Below are positions 28,609 to 38,602 of a stretch of 64,000 nt of DNA, piece after piece. Where the stretch lies: positions 62,001-126,000 of the forward strand of contig CACYZT010000004.1 in NCBI GenBank assembly GCA_902778935.1. Direction: 5' to 3'. The translations under genes and the position numbers were made by a program. Positions within the stretch are counted from its first letter, which is position 1; the number at the start of each line of letters is the position of its first letter. The notes beneath the pieces were generated by a model. The model was not told the origin of the DNA. It searched no databases and worked only from the letters and a program-made list of their open reading frames with translations. Source of the stretch: an uncultured Bacteroidales bacterium. Lineage in GTDB: Bacteria; Bacteroidota; Bacteroidia; Bacteroidales; Paludibacteraceae.

Positions 28609-29556
28609 TTAAGAAACATTGAATTGACTTCCACCGATAAACTCGCGCAAAATAGAATCGTGCGGGACATACGAAGACTCCAAGGGAGTGAAGAATCCGA
28701 GAAAGCGCAACAACGACTCCGCCATCCCGTATTCTGCTGCCGAGGCAGGAACTGTCTGCAGAGCGGCCTCTACCGTCATACGGAGAGCAGGCAATTCATA
28801 TACCATCGATGTATCGAACTCTGCATCCGCCTCTTTACGAAAAGGCTCTATCCATTCTACTTCCCCTTCAATCACAGACGGCCATAAGGCAATTGTTTTC
28901 TGCGGACTCCTACCGCGGGTTCGCAAGTCCCGACTCATGCGCCGCAAGAGACGAGGAACATACGTAGGAATCCAATTGTCACCACTAAGCGAAACAGGAC
29001 TCATGGGCGCTGCATAGATTTTATATTTACGCGAGGCATCGATATGCTTTGTCAACACAGGATTAAGCGCGTGAATACCTTCCAGTACCAGAATAGCATC
29101 CCGTTTCAATTGGAGCATTTCACCAAGGAGTTCCCGCTTCTCATCAGAGAAATTGAAAGTAGGCACAGCTACTTTTTCTCCAGCAATCAAGGCTTTCAGA
29201 TCTTGATATAGCTGTTTGATATCCACCGCATAAACCGATTCATAATCCTTCTTTCCTTCCTTGGTAAGCGGAATATCCCGGCCATTCAAAAACCAATTAT
29301 CAAGCGACAGGGCTACCGGGTGTTTGCCGTGCTCCAGCAGCTCCATACAGAGACGATGGCTGGTTGTTGTTTTTCCGCTGGAGGACGGTCCGGCTATCAG
29401 CACTACCCTTACATGCTCGCGCGAACAGATATCGGCAGCTATACGCCGAAGTTGACTCCGGTGATAATCTTCCCCCTCCGCCACGAGTTCGGCAGCACGT
29501 CCGGACTCAATCATCTGATTGATATACGCGACACAGCGTTTGGATTCATCTATCAT
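28609..29556 (-). CDS. Uridine-kinase-like P-loop nucleoside kinase (short form)
   Basis: A 315-residue phosphoribulokinase/uridine kinase family protein. It has Walker A GPSSSGKTTTSHRL, LSLDNWFLNGRDIPLTKEGK (substrate-binding loop), FNFSDEKRE, and ILVLEGIHALNP. Related Bacteroidota nucleoside kinases are about 550 residues, with an N-terminal TGS/ThrRS-like region. Only about 40 residues precede the kinase domain here, so that part is missing. The phosphate acceptor is not known. It lies 4 bases after priA in the long minus-strand operon. Confidence 0.83.
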   Translation of the reverse strand: MIDESKRCVAYINQMIESGRAAELVAEGEDYHRSQLRRIAADICSREHVRVVLIAGPSSSGKTTTSHRLCMELLEHGKHPVALSLDNWFLNGRDIPLTKEGKKDYESVYAVDIKQLYQDLKALIAGEKVAVPTFNFSDEKRELLGEMLQLKRDAILVLEGIHALNPVLTKHIDASRKYKIYAAPMSPVSLSGDNWIPTYVPRLLRRMSRDLRTRGRSPQKTIALWPSVIEGEVEWIEPFRKEADAEFDTSMVYELPALRMTVEAALQTVPASAAEYGMAESLLRFLGFFTPLESSYVPHDSILREFIGGSQFNVS

Positions 29557-29560
29557 AGTT

Positions 29561-31549
29561 CTAAAGTGGATCTACATCCGTTATAATTTTTACATTTTTT
29601 CCCGATGGAATCGAAGAGATATAGTCTATAGCCTCTCTCAATCTCCTTTTGGCTTCATCCATATTGGCAGAATGCTCTATTCGGAGCGTCAGTTCGCGCA
29701 TATAATAGGCCTGTACGCGCTCTACGGAAGGCACTATTACCGCCGATACACGAGAACCGAAGATCTTCGTCAAATGCATTTGCAGTTGTATGGCAGCCGC
29801 CTGCACATGTACACTATCGGAATGACGTAACTGCAAACGGATTATCCGATGAAAGGGAGGATAATGAAACATCTCCCGTTCGGCTATCTGATGGTTATAG
29901 AGCTCTTGATAGTCATGCTTGACTACCATCTGCAGTACCGCATTCTGTGTATCAAAGGTCTGAATCCATACTTCTCCCTTGGTGCCTTTCCTCCCCGCTC
30001 TGCCTGCAACCTGCTCCAACATCTGGAAGGCGCGTTCATACGCCCTGAAGTCCGGTTGGTTAAACAGCGGGTCGGCGTTAAGCACAGCTACCAAGCGTAC
30101 ATCATCGAAGTGCAAGCCTTTGGTTATCATCTGCGTGCCCACAAGGATATCGCACTCATGCATAGCAAACGAATTGATTATATCCTGATAGGCAGACCTA
30201 TTTCGGGTTGTATCGAGATCCATACGCAGTACACGGGCATCCGGAAAGAGCGTCTGTATCTCATCCTCTATGCGCTCAGTACCGAAGCCGATGAGTTTAT
30301 ATTCTCCACCGCACTGCGGGCAAACAGGCAGTACCGCGGTATGGTAACCGCAATAATGACACCTAAGCTCATTCTCCCGCTTATGAAAAGTCATCGGCAC
30401 ATCACACTGGACACATCTCGGCGGTTGTCCGCATTGCGTACACTGCAGTTGTGGCGCATAACCGCGTCTATTCTGGAAGAGAATAACCTGCTTTCCATCC
30501 GCCAAACACTGGCGGATTCGCTCTACGAGCGGGTCACTAAAATGACCATACATCTCCTTGCGCTCATATTGACGCTTAAGGTCAATGAGACGAATATCCG
30601 GTAACTCAACCCCGCCGAAACGCTCCGCGAGCGAGACTAAGCCATAGATTCCTTTCTGAGCCAGATAATACGACTCAACGGAAGGCGTAGCAGTACCGAG
30701 TAACACTTTCGCCTTATGCGCTTTCGCCAGCATGATAGCCGCTGCGCGGGCATGATAGCGGGGATTGGGTTCTGCCTGCTTATAACTCGGCTCATGCTCC
30801 TCATCCACAATAACCAGCCCCATATTAGGAATCGGCAAAAAGACCGCACTCCGCGCACCTATCACCACATGGGGTTCGGCCTTAGCAGCTGCCACATATA
30901 AATCGCCCCTTTCGGCATCGGTGAAACGGCTGTGATAGACGATGAGTTTATCGCCGAAGACCGACTGAAGACGGGAGGTTAACTGCGTAGTAAGGGCTAT
31001 TTCCGGGACCAAGTACAGCACATTCTTTCCGCATGCTATTTGCGATTGGATAAGATGGATATAAATATCCGTTTTGCCAGAAGAGGTCACCCCATGCAGC
31101 AACACTATATCCCTGCCAGTAGTCCAGAAACGCTCGATATCATCGGCACTTTTCGCCTGTGCCGGCGAGAGCGGATGTCCCGTTTCAACCGGCCCGTCAT
31201 AAGGTATCCTATGCGTGCGACGTCGTTTAGGAGGATTCGCCAATCGCTTATCCAATCCTCCGGGTAAAGCCGCAGCCATCACTTCGCCTAAGGTACACAT
31301 ATAATATGTGCTCATCCATTGCCATAGCGCCAGCTGCTCTGACGACACCACCGGTGCGCTATCCAATACCTCGCTAATCGGACGTATCTTAGAGGCAAAA
31401 GGAGCATCTACGGGTTCGGTATGAGCGCGCAGCACAACTCCCCTCACTGTCTTTTTCATCAAAGGCACAAGAACGCGCGTTCCGGGAGCAGGCATAGACA
31501 AACCATCCGGGATGCTATACGTATAACAATCTCGGATGGCAAGGGGCAA
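29561..31549 (-). CDS. priA: Primosomal protein N' (replication restart helicase PriA)
   Basis: A superfamily 2 3'-5' helicase that reloads the replisome at stalled forks. The 662-residue frame contains Walker A GVTSSGKTDIYIHLI, the DEEH box (VIVDEEHEPSYK), and eight zinc-binding cysteines in CTQCGQ, CVQC, CHYC and CPQCGG. The last helicase motif is EQVAGRAGRKG. The N-terminal DNA-binding domain starts LPLAIRDCYTYSIP. In homologues a few residues precede this; the frame is open upstream for nine more codons (reading INAVDVI) but has no ATG. The start is therefore the TTG at 31549 or a rarer codon further up. The short out-of-frame ATG-CAG-TTG-ATG-TAA lies just before it. Confidence 0.92.
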   Translation of the reverse strand: MPLAIRDCYTYSIPDGLSMPAPGTRVLVPLMKKTVRGVVLRAHTEPVDAPFASKIRPISEVLDSAPVVSSEQLALWQWMSTYYMCTLGEVMAAALPGGLDKRLANPPKRRRTHRIPYDGPVETGHPLSPAQAKSADDIERFWTTGRDIVLLHGVTSSGKTDIYIHLIQSQIACGKNVLYLVPEIALTTQLTSRLQSVFGDKLIVYHSRFTDAERGDLYVAAAKAEPHVVIGARSAVFLPIPNMGLVIVDEEHEPSYKQAEPNPRYHARAAAIMLAKAHKAKVLLGTATPSVESYYLAQKGIYGLVSLAERFGGVELPDIRLIDLKRQYERKEMYGHFSDPLVERIRQCLADGKQVILFQNRRGYAPQLQCTQCGQPPRCVQCDVPMTFHKRENELRCHYCGYHTAVLPVCPQCGGEYKLIGFGTERIEDEIQTLFPDARVLRMDLDTTRNRSAYQDIINSFAMHECDILVGTQMITKGLHFDDVRLVAVLNADPLFNQPDFRAYERAFQMLEQVAGRAGRKGTKGEVWIQTFDTQNAVLQMVVKHDYQELYNHQIAEREMFHYPPFHRIIRLQLRHSDSVHVQAAAIQLQMHLTKIFGSRVSAVIVPSVERVQAYYMRELTLRIEHSANMDEAKRRLREAIDYISSIPSGKNVKIITDVDPL

Positions 31550-31592
31550 TATTACATCAACTGCATTGATAATTCAAAATTAAAATTAAAAA

Positions 31593-32183
31593 TTATTGTT
31601 CCTGCGCCAAAGCCTTATTATAGCATTCACGGCAGAGCGGTTCGTAGCTATCGGTTTCTCCAAGTAACACTCGTTTCTCCGATGCCACAAGACGATGGCT
31701 GACATAAGCCAAATCGCCACAGTGGACACAGATAGCGTGAGTCTTATACACATCATCGGCTATGGCCATCAGCGCAGGGATAGGACCAAACGGCACACCG
31801 CGATAGTCCATATCCAGACCGGCTACAATAACGCGAATGCCTCGATTCGCCAACTGCTGGCATACATCCACGATACCCATATCGAAGAACTGCGCCTCAT
31901 CGATACCGACGACATCAATATCATTGACCATAAGCAGGATATTCTGGCTGCTATCCACAGGCGTAGATTGAATCACATTGCGGTCATGACTCACTACATC
32001 CTCCTCACTATATCGCACATCGATAGCAGGTTTGTAGATCTCCACACGCAGTTTAGCAAACTTAGCTCGTTTCATACGGCGGATAAGCTCTTCGGTCTTA
32101 CCCGAGAACATAGAGCCACATACTACTTCGATTGAACCTTTTCTCAAAACAGGTCCTTTGGTGTCACGTTCTGAAAACAACAT
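31593..32183 (-). CDS. tdk: Thymidine kinase (type II)
   Basis: Phosphorylates thymidine in nucleotide salvage. The 196-residue protein has P-loop [15 protein letters not shown], the Walker B-like [11 protein letters not shown], the lasso-type loop [14 protein letters not shown], and zinc cysteines in CVHCG and CREC. Length fits the family. It follows recJ across a spacer of AAATCGTC-type repeats in which the recJ stop codon is embedded. Confidence 0.96.
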   Translation of the reverse strand: MLFSERDTKGPVLRKGSIEVVCGSMFSGKTEELIRRMKRAKFAKLRVEIYKPAIDVRYSEEDVVSHDRNVIQSTPVDSSQNILLMVNDIDVVGIDEAQFFDMGIVDVCQQLANRGIRVIVAGLDMDYRGVPFGPIPALMAIADDVYKTHAICVHCGDLAYVSHRLVASEKRVLLGETDSYEPLCRECYNKALAQEQ

Positions 32184-32185
32184 AT

Positions 32186-32221
32186 AATTGACGATTTGAC
32201 GATTGACGATTTGACGATTTA
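32186..32221 (-). repeat. AAATCGTC microrepeat between recJ and tdk
   Basis: Read on the minus strand the spacer is TAAATCGTCAAATCG, TCAATCG, TCAAATCG, TCAATTAT up to the tdk ATG. The first TAA is the recJ stop codon. The same repeat occurs at 8580, 34689, 40953 and 42545. Confidence 0.65.
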
Positions 32222-33934
32222 CTCACTCCACTTAATATCCTGCGCATTCATCTGAAGGGTAGTACGACCGCGGTAAGTATTTTCCTCCAGATAGAAACAG
32301 ATGTCTATTGCATTGCCGTTCTGCAAATGTGTAGCTTTATCCCCTTGTCCGAAAGCAATACCATCCATCGCGACAACGGTATCCGTCACATCGAGATGCA
32401 AGTGTCTTCCATCACTGACGGCACGGGAGTTACGATTATTAATCAGATGGCGGCAGAGGAAGAGCGGTCGTTCATTACATGGTCCGAAAGGCTCCAGACA
32501 CTGGAGTATCTTATACATCTTCCAGTTCATATCGCTTAATTCCACTTCCGCTTCTATATCAAGTGTCGGCACTTGTTGCTCCGGTGTGATATGCGCTGCC
32601 ACATACTCTTCGAAACGACGTTGAAACTCGGGCAAATCAGCCTTGTGCATACTTAGTCCCGCAGCGAATTTATGTCCGCCGAAGTTGGTCAACAAATCAC
32701 GGCAGGAGTCAATCGCCGTATAAATATCGAAATCACTTACCGAGCGGGCACTACCGCTGATGATATCATCTTCGCCAGCAGTCAGTACGATCGTCGGTCT
32801 ATACCATGTCTCTGTCAGACGGCTGGCCGCTATCCCCACAACGCCTTTGTGCCACTCAGGAGAATATACGACGGTAGTGAATTTAGTCGAATTCATCGGG
32901 TCTTTCTCCAGTTGCTCGAGTGCTTCATCGGTAGTACGGCTATCATAATCACGGCGGTCCTGATTATACGAATCAATCTCTTTGGCAAAACGCAAAGCCG
33001 CTTCGGCATTATCGGTAATGAGCAAGCGGACCGCTTCCGCACCGCTCTTGATACGTCCGGCGGCATTGATACGCGGGCCTATCTTATAGACCAGATCGCT
33101 GATGGTAATGGTTTTTCCTTCAATACCCGCCACCTGCATAATCGCACTCAGTCCAACCGAAGGGAAGGCATTCATCGCCCGCAGGCCAAAGAAAGCGAGG
33201 ATACGATTTTCACCTGTTAACGGAACAATATCGCTGGCAATCGACATCGCCAAGAGCGGCAAGAGACGATATACCTCCTGCATATCGATTCCACGCCGCA
33301 AAGCATAGGCCTGCACAAGTTTGAAACCCACGCCGCAGCCACTGAGTTCCTTGAAAGGATACAAACAGTCTGCACGCTTCATATTGAGCACCGCCACCGC
33401 CGAAGGAATCGTTTCTCCAGGTGTATGGTGGTCACAAACGATAAAATCCACGCCCAAACTATTTGCATACTCGATTTTATCGACCGCTTTGATACCGCAG
33501 TCGAGCGCAATGACAAGGCTACAACCACTCTCTTTGGCCGTATCGATACCTTTGGTGGAAATACCATATCCCTCCGTATAGCGGTCCGGAATATAATAGA
33601 TGAGGTTGTCCGTTTGGGTGCGCAAGAACGAATACATGAGTGCGACAGCCGTCGTACCATCCACATCATAGTCGCCATAAACCATGATGCGCTCATGGTT
33701 GTCTATGGCAGCGCAGAGTCTATCGACCGCCGCTCCCATATCTCGCATGAGGAAGGGGTCATGCAGGCTGTCGAGCGACGGACGTATGTATGCCCGCGCT
33801 TCTGCTGCCGTACGCAGTCCGCGACCGGCTAAGATACGTCCCGCCACGGGACTGACATCCAGCTCCTTGCTTAGACGCTCAGCAGCAGCCTGCTCCTCAG
33901 GCGTCAGTTGTTTTATATGCCAATTGATATTCAT
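32219..33934 (-). CDS. recJ: Single-stranded-DNA-specific exonuclease RecJ
   Basis: A 5'-3' exonuclease for recombination and mismatch repair, 571 residues. The DHH phosphoesterase motifs are visible: [18 protein letters not shown] (motif I), [14 protein letters not shown] (II) and [13 protein letters not shown] (III). [13 protein letters not shown] (IV) follows, and the DHHA1 part has SGSARSV and [10 protein letters not shown]. The C-terminal OB-like domain runs from about 455. The ATG overlaps the end of the nitrilase-type gene by 38 bases. Confidence 0.96.
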   Translation of the reverse strand: MNINWHIKQLTPEEQAAAERLSKELDVSPVAGRILAGRGLRTAAEARAYIRPSLDSLHDPFLMRDMGAAVDRLCAAIDNHERIMVYGDYDVDGTTAVALMYSFLRTQTDNLIYYIPDRYTEGYGISTKGIDTAKESGCSLVIALDCGIKAVDKIEYANSLGVDFIVCDHHTPGETIPSAVAVLNMKRADCLYPFKELSGCGVGFKLVQAYALRRGIDMQEVYRLLPLLAMSIASDIVPLTGENRILAFFGLRAMNAFPSVGLSAIMQVAGIEGKTITISDLVYKIGPRINAAGRIKSGAEAVRLLITDNAEAALRFAKEIDSYNQDRRDYDSRTTDEALEQLEKDPMNSTKFTTVVYSPEWHKGVVGIAASRLTETWYRPTIVLTAGEDDIISGSARSVSDFDIYTAIDSCRDLLTNFGGHKFAAGLSMHKADLPEFQRRFEEYVAAHITPEQQVPTLDIEAEVELSDMNWKMYKILQCLEPFGPCNERPLFLCRHLINNRNSRAVSDGRHLHLDVTDTVVAMDGIAFGQGDKATHLQNGNAIDICFYLEENTYRGRTTLQMNAQDIKWSE

Positions 33935-34688
33935 CTGCTTCCTGCCATTGCGGCAGTACTTCTCTAAAATGTCTCAGTTTCTCTATAGACAAGTCCACTA
34001 TCTTTGTTCCAGCCTCATAGTCCTCAAAGCCCGCCACATCCTTGAGCCATGTATCGTATGCTGCCGAATGGCCATTGTAGTCCAACTGCATACCATCCGT
34101 TCCAATCATATTGACTCCTATGCCATAAGCATGGTTCTCTGCGGCACGAGCGGGCAAAAGGGCATCCCAGTACTGAATACGGATAGTAGGCCAGCACGCC
34201 ACTACAATCAGGACATCATACAGATTATGCTTATCCTGCCTCAGCCATACGGGAAAGCGCAAGTCATAGCAAACCGCCAAACGAATCTTCACCCCGCGGA
34301 ACTCCCATACAGCGCGTGTCTCACCGGGTGTAAAAAACTCCGCTTCTCCGCCGCTTCTATACAAGTGGTGTTTATCGTAATAGAGCGGTGTATCGGCAGG
34401 ACGAAACATAAATCCGCGGTTATAGAGTTTTCCATTCTCGGTCGCCATTATGGACCCAACGATAGCGATGTTATATTCATCCGCCATGCGTTGGAGAGCT
34501 TGGCATGTCGGTCCGCCCCATGGTTCAGCCAGTCCGGGACGGTCGGTACAGAAACCGGTACTGAACATCTCAGGGACCACTGCCATGTCCGCCCTACCGG
34601 CGATAGCACGCAGACGCTCGTCTAACAAGCCTATGTTAGCCTGCGGATTCGCCCACTCAATCGGATATTGAAGAAGAGCTACTTTCAA
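33897..34688 (-). CDS. Nitrilase-superfamily amidase (omega-amidase-like)
   Basis: A 263-residue cytosolic carbon-nitrogen hydrolase. The Glu-Lys-Cys triad is seen in VVPEMFSTGFC, YDKHHLYRSGGE and LAVCYDLRFPVW. The closest known pattern is the YafV/Nit2-type omega-amidase, which hydrolyses 2-oxo-glutaramate or 2-oxo-succinamate. There is no ATG at the start. The only reasonable initiation codon is TTG at 34688 (reading MKVALLQYPIEW), and the AAATCGT spacer repeat runs directly into it. The 3' end overlaps recJ. Confidence 0.9.
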   Translation of the reverse strand: MKVALLQYPIEWANPQANIGLLDERLRAIAGRADMAVVPEMFSTGFCTDRPGLAEPWGGPTCQALQRMADEYNIAIVGSIMATENGKLYNRGFMFRPADTPLYYDKHHLYRSGGEAEFFTPGETRAVWEFRGVKIRLAVCYDLRFPVWLRQDKHNLYDVLIVVACWPTIRIQYWDALLPARAAENHAYGIGVNMIGTDGMQLDYNGHSAAYDTWLKDVAGFEDYEAGTKIVDLSIEKLRHFREVLPQWQEADEYQLAYKTTDA

Positions 34689-34721
34689 TTTACGATTTGA
34701 CGATTTACGATTTTACAATTT
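34689..34721 (-). repeat. AAATCGT microrepeat between floA and the amidase gene
   Basis: On the minus strand, after the floA stop, the spacer reads AATTGTAAAATCG, TAAATCG, TCAAATCG, TAAA, and is followed directly by the TTG start codon of the amidase. Confidence 0.6.
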
Positions 34722-35697
34722 ATTTCTTCGTTTTCTTTTCTCCTCCTCCAGCGATATTCTCGCGCATAGCGGTATCCGCCTGCATATTCTGCATACGATA
34801 GTAATCCATGATGCCAAGGTTACCTGAGCGGAAGGCATCAGCCATTGCCTGTGGCACGAGCGCTTCAGCTTCAATCACCTTTGCGCGTGCTTCCTGCGCT
34901 TTGGCTTTCATCTCCTGCTCGCTGGCGATAGCCATCGCACGGCGTTCCTCAGCCTTGGCTTGCGCGATATTCTTATCCGCTTCGGCTTGGTCCATCTGGA
35001 GCTGCGCACCGATATTCTTACCCACATCGATATCGGCTATATCAATAGAGAGGATTTCGAATGCCGTGCCGTCATCCAGTCCTTTGGAGAGCACCAGTTT
35101 GCTGATAGAATCAGGGTTCTCGAGCACCAGTTTGTGGCTCTCAGCGCTACCAATAGAGCTGACGATACCTTCTCCTACGCGAGCCAGGATAGTATCTTCT
35201 CCTGCACCACCGACGAGTTGGCGTATATTCGCGCGCACGGTGACACGGGCTTTGGCAATCAGCTGGATACCGTCTTTAGCCACTGCGGTTACAGGCGGCG
35301 TGTCAATCACCCTCGGGTTAACGGACATCTGGACGGCTTCGAATACATCACGTCCGGCAAGGTCGATAGCCGTAGCCATCTGGAAGGAGAGGTCTATTCC
35401 GGCTTTGTTGGCAGATACGAGTGCATGCACCACGCGCTCGATATGTCCACCGGCAAGATAGTGCGCCTCCAGTCCGTCACGCTGCACCTCTGTCAGACCC
35501 GCCTTATGCGCCTCAATCATACAATTGACGATTTTAGCAGGCGGCACTTTGCGGATGCGCATGAGAAAGAGCTGGACCAGACTGATATGCACGCCACTGA
35601 CGACGGCATTGATCCACAACATGAAGGGCACATAATAGAAGAAGATACAGAGCCCTATGACAATAAGGGTAATAAGAATAACATTTAAAACTTCCAT
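34720..35697 (-). CDS. floA: Flotillin-like protein FloA
   Basis: A 325-residue membrane scaffold protein of the FloA (former UPF0365/YqfA) family, which organises lipid microdomains. An N-terminal hydrophobic hairpin ([20 protein letters not shown]) precedes the conserved region [17 protein letters not shown] and the SPFH-like core. An Ala/Glu/Lys-rich helical segment follows at about 235-300 ([20 protein letters not shown]). It is 2 bases after the NfeD-like gene, the usual partner of flotillins. Confidence 0.96.
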   Translation of the reverse strand: MEVLNVILITLIVIGLCIFFYYVPFMLWINAVVSGVHISLVQLFLMRIRKVPPAKIVNCMIEAHKAGLTEVQRDGLEAHYLAGGHIERVVHALVSANKAGIDLSFQMATAIDLAGRDVFEAVQMSVNPRVIDTPPVTAVAKDGIQLIAKARVTVRANIRQLVGGAGEDTILARVGEGIVSSIGSAESHKLVLENPDSISKLVLSKGLDDGTAFEILSIDIADIDVGKNIGAQLQMDQAEADKNIAQAKAEERRAMAIASEQEMKAKAQEARAKVIEAEALVPQAMADAFRSGNLGIMDYYRMQNMQADTAMRENIAGGGEKKTKK

Positions 35698-35699
35698 AC

Positions 35700-36023
35700 T
35701 TATCCTTTCTTTTTAGTTTCTTTCTTTTTCAACTTGTTGTCCGCCAATTCGACATGTCCGTCTATTTTGGAGTCCAACGCCATCTTATCCAAGGCATGGC
35801 TGCGGAGGAAGCCCCAAATAGCCAGAGCCGAGAGAAGCAGACACGCGCCGAGAGTGATATATCCGGCAATGCTACCTATGCGCAGCCATGCCAGCACTAC
35901 GGCTCCTATCAGGCAACCGAAACCGCCTATGCCCGCTATGCCAAAACCGGGCAAGAGGAACATCTCCAATAATAATAACGCGACGCCCGCGAGCACTAAT
36001 AATACTACTAAAAAAACATTCAT
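35700..36023 (-). CDS. Short NfeD-like membrane protein
   Basis: A 107-residue protein with three hydrophobic segments ([53 protein letters not shown]) and a Lys-rich tail. The [12 protein letters not shown] turn matches NfeD-family membrane domains. The soluble OB-fold that long NfeD proteins carry is absent. It is the first gene of the run that continues with floA, and NfeD and flotillin pairs are a well-known association. Confidence 0.78.
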   Translation of the reverse strand: MNVFLVVLLVLAGVALLLLEMFLLPGFGIAGIGGFGCLIGAVVLAWLRIGSIAGYITLGACLLLSALAIWGFLRSHALDKMALDSKIDGHVELADNKLKKKETKKKG

Positions 36024-36072
36024 GCAAGTCCTTTCGACAAAAATTTATAAATATTTTTTTTCAAATCGGGTG

Positions 36073-36104
36073 CAAAGATACTAAATATCTTTGATATATG
36101 CAAG
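36073..36104 (-). promoter_or_regulatory. Promoter of the nfeD-like/floA operon
   Basis: Minus-strand CTTG (36104-36101), a 20-nt spacer starting CATATATCAAAG, TATCTTTG (36080-36073). No other good promoter was seen between here and the MATE gene, so nine genes may share it. Confidence 0.75.
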
Positions 36105-36117
36105 TAATAAAAAAAAA

Positions 36118-36149
36118 TTTGCACAAATAAATTAAATATACTACTTTTG
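36118..36149 (+). promoter_or_regulatory. Promoter of topA
   Basis: TTTG at 36118-36121, 20-nt spacer, TACTTTTG at 36142-36149. The leader to the ATG at 36190 is about 35 nt and contains GAGGTCACACCT. Confidence 0.75.
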
Positions 36150-36189
36150 CGGCGATTTTTTGAGGTCACACCTTATTATATTGTTGCAT

Positions 36190-38499
36190 ATGAGCAAAAA
36201 TTTGGTAATAGTAGAGTCCCCGGCGAAGGCCAAGACGATTGAGAAATTTTTAGGCACCGACTATCATGTCATGAGCAGTCAAGGTCATATCCGCGATATC
36301 GAGCCGGTGGGCAAGAACTCGATGGGCATTGATTTTGAGCACGGCTACCAACCTCATTACGCCATTGATGCCCACAAAGAGCACCTGATAGCGCAATTAC
36401 AGAGCGAGGTGAAGAAAGCGGATACCGTTTGGTTAGCATCCGATGAAGACCGCGAGGGAGAGGCGATAGCATGGCATCTAAAAGAAGTATTGGGTCTGGA
36501 CAAGAAGGACACTAAGCGTATCGTATTTCACGAGATTACCAAACCGGCTATCCAAGAGGCTATACAACATCCGCGCGATATCGATTATAATTTAGTGAAC
36601 GCCCAGCAGGCACGCCGTGTGCTGGACCGCATCGTAGGATTTGAGCTCTCTCCGATACTATGGAAGAAAGTGACGACCGGTTTGTCAGCCGGCCGTGTAC
36701 AGTCTGTTGCCGTACGTCTGATTGTGGAGAAAGAGCGCGAGATAGAGAACTTCCGCGCATCGTCTGCTTATCGAGTTTTTGCCGATTTCATCGGGATAAA
36801 TCCGGGTGATGCATCGGTACTGAAGTGCGAATTGAACCATCGTTTCTCACACAAGAAAGATGCGATAGAGTTTCTGGAGAGTTTGAACTCGGCAATGTTC
36901 ATCGTACGGGATGTTCAGCGCAAGCCGATGAAGCATATGCCGGCACCTCCGTTTACCACCTCCTCACTGCAACAAGAGGCTGCACGGAAGTTGAAATTCT
37001 CCGTTTCGAAGACCATGCGATTGGCACAATCCCTCTACGAAAGCGGAAAAATCACCTATATGCGTACCGACAGCGTCAATCTATCCACTTTAGCATTGGC
37101 GACGAGCAAAGATGTGATAGCCGAACAATACGGTAAGGAATATGTACATACGCGTCAGTTCCGCACCAAAGCGAAAGGCGCTCAAGAGGCACACGAGGCT
37201 ATTCGCCCGACCTATATGAATGTGCAGAGCGCAGGAACAGGAAGGGATGAACAGCGTCTGTATGAGTTAATATGGAAACGCACTATTGCCAGTCAGATGG
37301 CTGAGGCAGAGAGCGAGAAGACGACGATAGAAGTATCGATTCATGGCAGCAAATATGCTTTTGTAGCCACAGGAGAAGTGATTACCTTCGACGGTTTCAC
37401 CCGTGTTTACGTTCAATCAACCGACGAAGAGGCAGAAGAACGGCGTATCTTACCGGCGATGTCTCCCCGCGAGCGATTAAGATTATCCGGGGCAGAGGCC
37501 GTTCAGACATACGCCAAGCCGCCCTTCCGCTATAACGAAGCCACCTTAGTGAAACGGATGGAAGAGTTGGGTATCGGTCGTCCGTCCACCTACGCTACAA
37601 TCATCGAAACGATTCAGAACGTCAAATACGTAGAACGCGGTTCTGTTCCGGGTCAGAAGCGGGACGTCACTACTCTGAGTCTCAAAAACGGCATGGTCGT
37701 AGAGAAACAGAAAAGCGAGATATACGGCGCAGAGGCTCAACGACTGCTTCCTACGGATTTAGGACGCGTGACGAATGATTTTCTCGTAGAGCATTTCCCT
37801 GAGATATTGAACTATGATTTCACGGCCCACGAGGAAGAAGAATTCGACCGTATTGCCGTTGGCAGAGTAGATTGGGTACAAACAGTAGATCGATTCTACA
37901 AGACATTCCAACCTCTATTATCGTCGATTCCATCGGGGAAAGTGAACGGTCGGTTATTGGGCAACGACCCTGCGACAGGCCTTCCCGTAATAGCCAAAAT
38001 CAGCAAGATCGGTCCGTGCGTTCAGTTAGGCGATGCGAGCGATGCGAAACCGCGTTTCGCGAGCCTTAAAAAAGGTCAATCCATTTTCTCGATTACGCTC
38101 CATGAGGCACTGGAACTATTCCGCACGGCATTACCGATGAGTTTAGGCGAATACAAGGGCCACGAAGTAATCATAGGCGAAGGTAAGTACGGTCCGTACA
38201 TTCACTACGAAAATGCGTTTATCAGTATTCCGAAAGGCAAAGACCCTCTGACGATGAGTTTAGACGAAGCGATAGAGATGATTGAGCAGAAAGAGCAAAG
38301 TTCGACGCCGCTACAACAATGGGGCGATATACAAGTTCTTCGCGGTCGTTACGGGGCATATATTCGTACCCCGGAAGGCAATGTGCAGATACCCAAAAGT
38401 CAGAACGCAGAAACGCTAACAGAGGCGGAGGCACGTGAAATAATTGCCAAATCAGCACCTATAAAGGCAGGAAAACGCACTTTTTATAGAAAAAAGTAA
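36190..38499 (+). CDS. topA: DNA topoisomerase I (type IA)
   Basis: Relaxes negative supercoils. The start chosen is the ATG at 36190 (MSKNLVIVESPAKAKTIEKF); the frame runs 30 bases further up, but only into the leader. The TOPRIM domain has ASDEDREGEAIAWHL, and the active-site Tyr is in GKITYMRTDS. The chain has about 769 residues. The C-terminus has topoisomerase repeat units (GKYGPYIHYENAFISIPKG; GRYGAYIRTPEGNVQIPKS) without the CxxC zinc fingers of the E. coli enzyme. It lies divergent to the nfeD-floA operon. Confidence 0.97.
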   Translation: MSKNLVIVESPAKAKTIEKFLGTDYHVMSSQGHIRDIEPVGKNSMGIDFEHGYQPHYAIDAHKEHLIAQLQSEVKKADTVWLASDEDREGEAIAWHLKEVLGLDKKDTKRIVFHEITKPAIQEAIQHPRDIDYNLVNAQQARRVLDRIVGFELSPILWKKVTTGLSAGRVQSVAVRLIVEKEREIENFRASSAYRVFADFIGINPGDASVLKCELNHRFSHKKDAIEFLESLNSAMFIVRDVQRKPMKHMPAPPFTTSSLQQEAARKLKFSVSKTMRLAQSLYESGKITYMRTDSVNLSTLALATSKDVIAEQYGKEYVHTRQFRTKAKGAQEAHEAIRPTYMNVQSAGTGRDEQRLYELIWKRTIASQMAEAESEKTTIEVSIHGSKYAFVATGEVITFDGFTRVYVQSTDEEAEERRILPAMSPRERLRLSGAEAVQTYAKPPFRYNEATLVKRMEELGIGRPSTYATIIETIQNVKYVERGSVPGQKRDVTTLSLKNGMVVEKQKSEIYGAEAQRLLPTDLGRVTNDFLVEHFPEILNYDFTAHEEEEFDRIAVGRVDWVQTVDRFYKTFQPLLSSIPSGKVNGRLLGNDPATGLPVIAKISKIGPCVQLGDASDAKPRFASLKKGQSIFSITLHEALELFRTALPMSLGEYKGHEVIIGEGKYGPYIHYENAFISIPKGKDPLTMSLDEAIEMIEQKEQSSTPLQQWGDIQVLRGRYGAYIRTPEGNVQIPKSQNAETLTEAEAREIIAKSAPIKAGKRTFYRKK

Positions 38500-38506
38500 A
38501 AAATAA

Positions 38507-38538
38507 TTTGCGTATATCAAAAAAATGTTGTACCTTTG
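38507..38538 (+). promoter_or_regulatory. Promoter of tRNA-Pro
   Basis: TTTG at 38507-38510, 20-nt spacer CGTATATCAA plus A-tract, TACCTTTG at 38531-38538. It is identical over its full length to the promoter at 9257 and starts only 8 bases after the topA stop codon. Confidence 0.8.
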
Positions 38539-38602
38539 CACGCTTTTTTGAAAAAGCAAGCGAGAAAATTTCGAAGAAATAATCGAGGTTTTCTTTGAAA
38601 AG

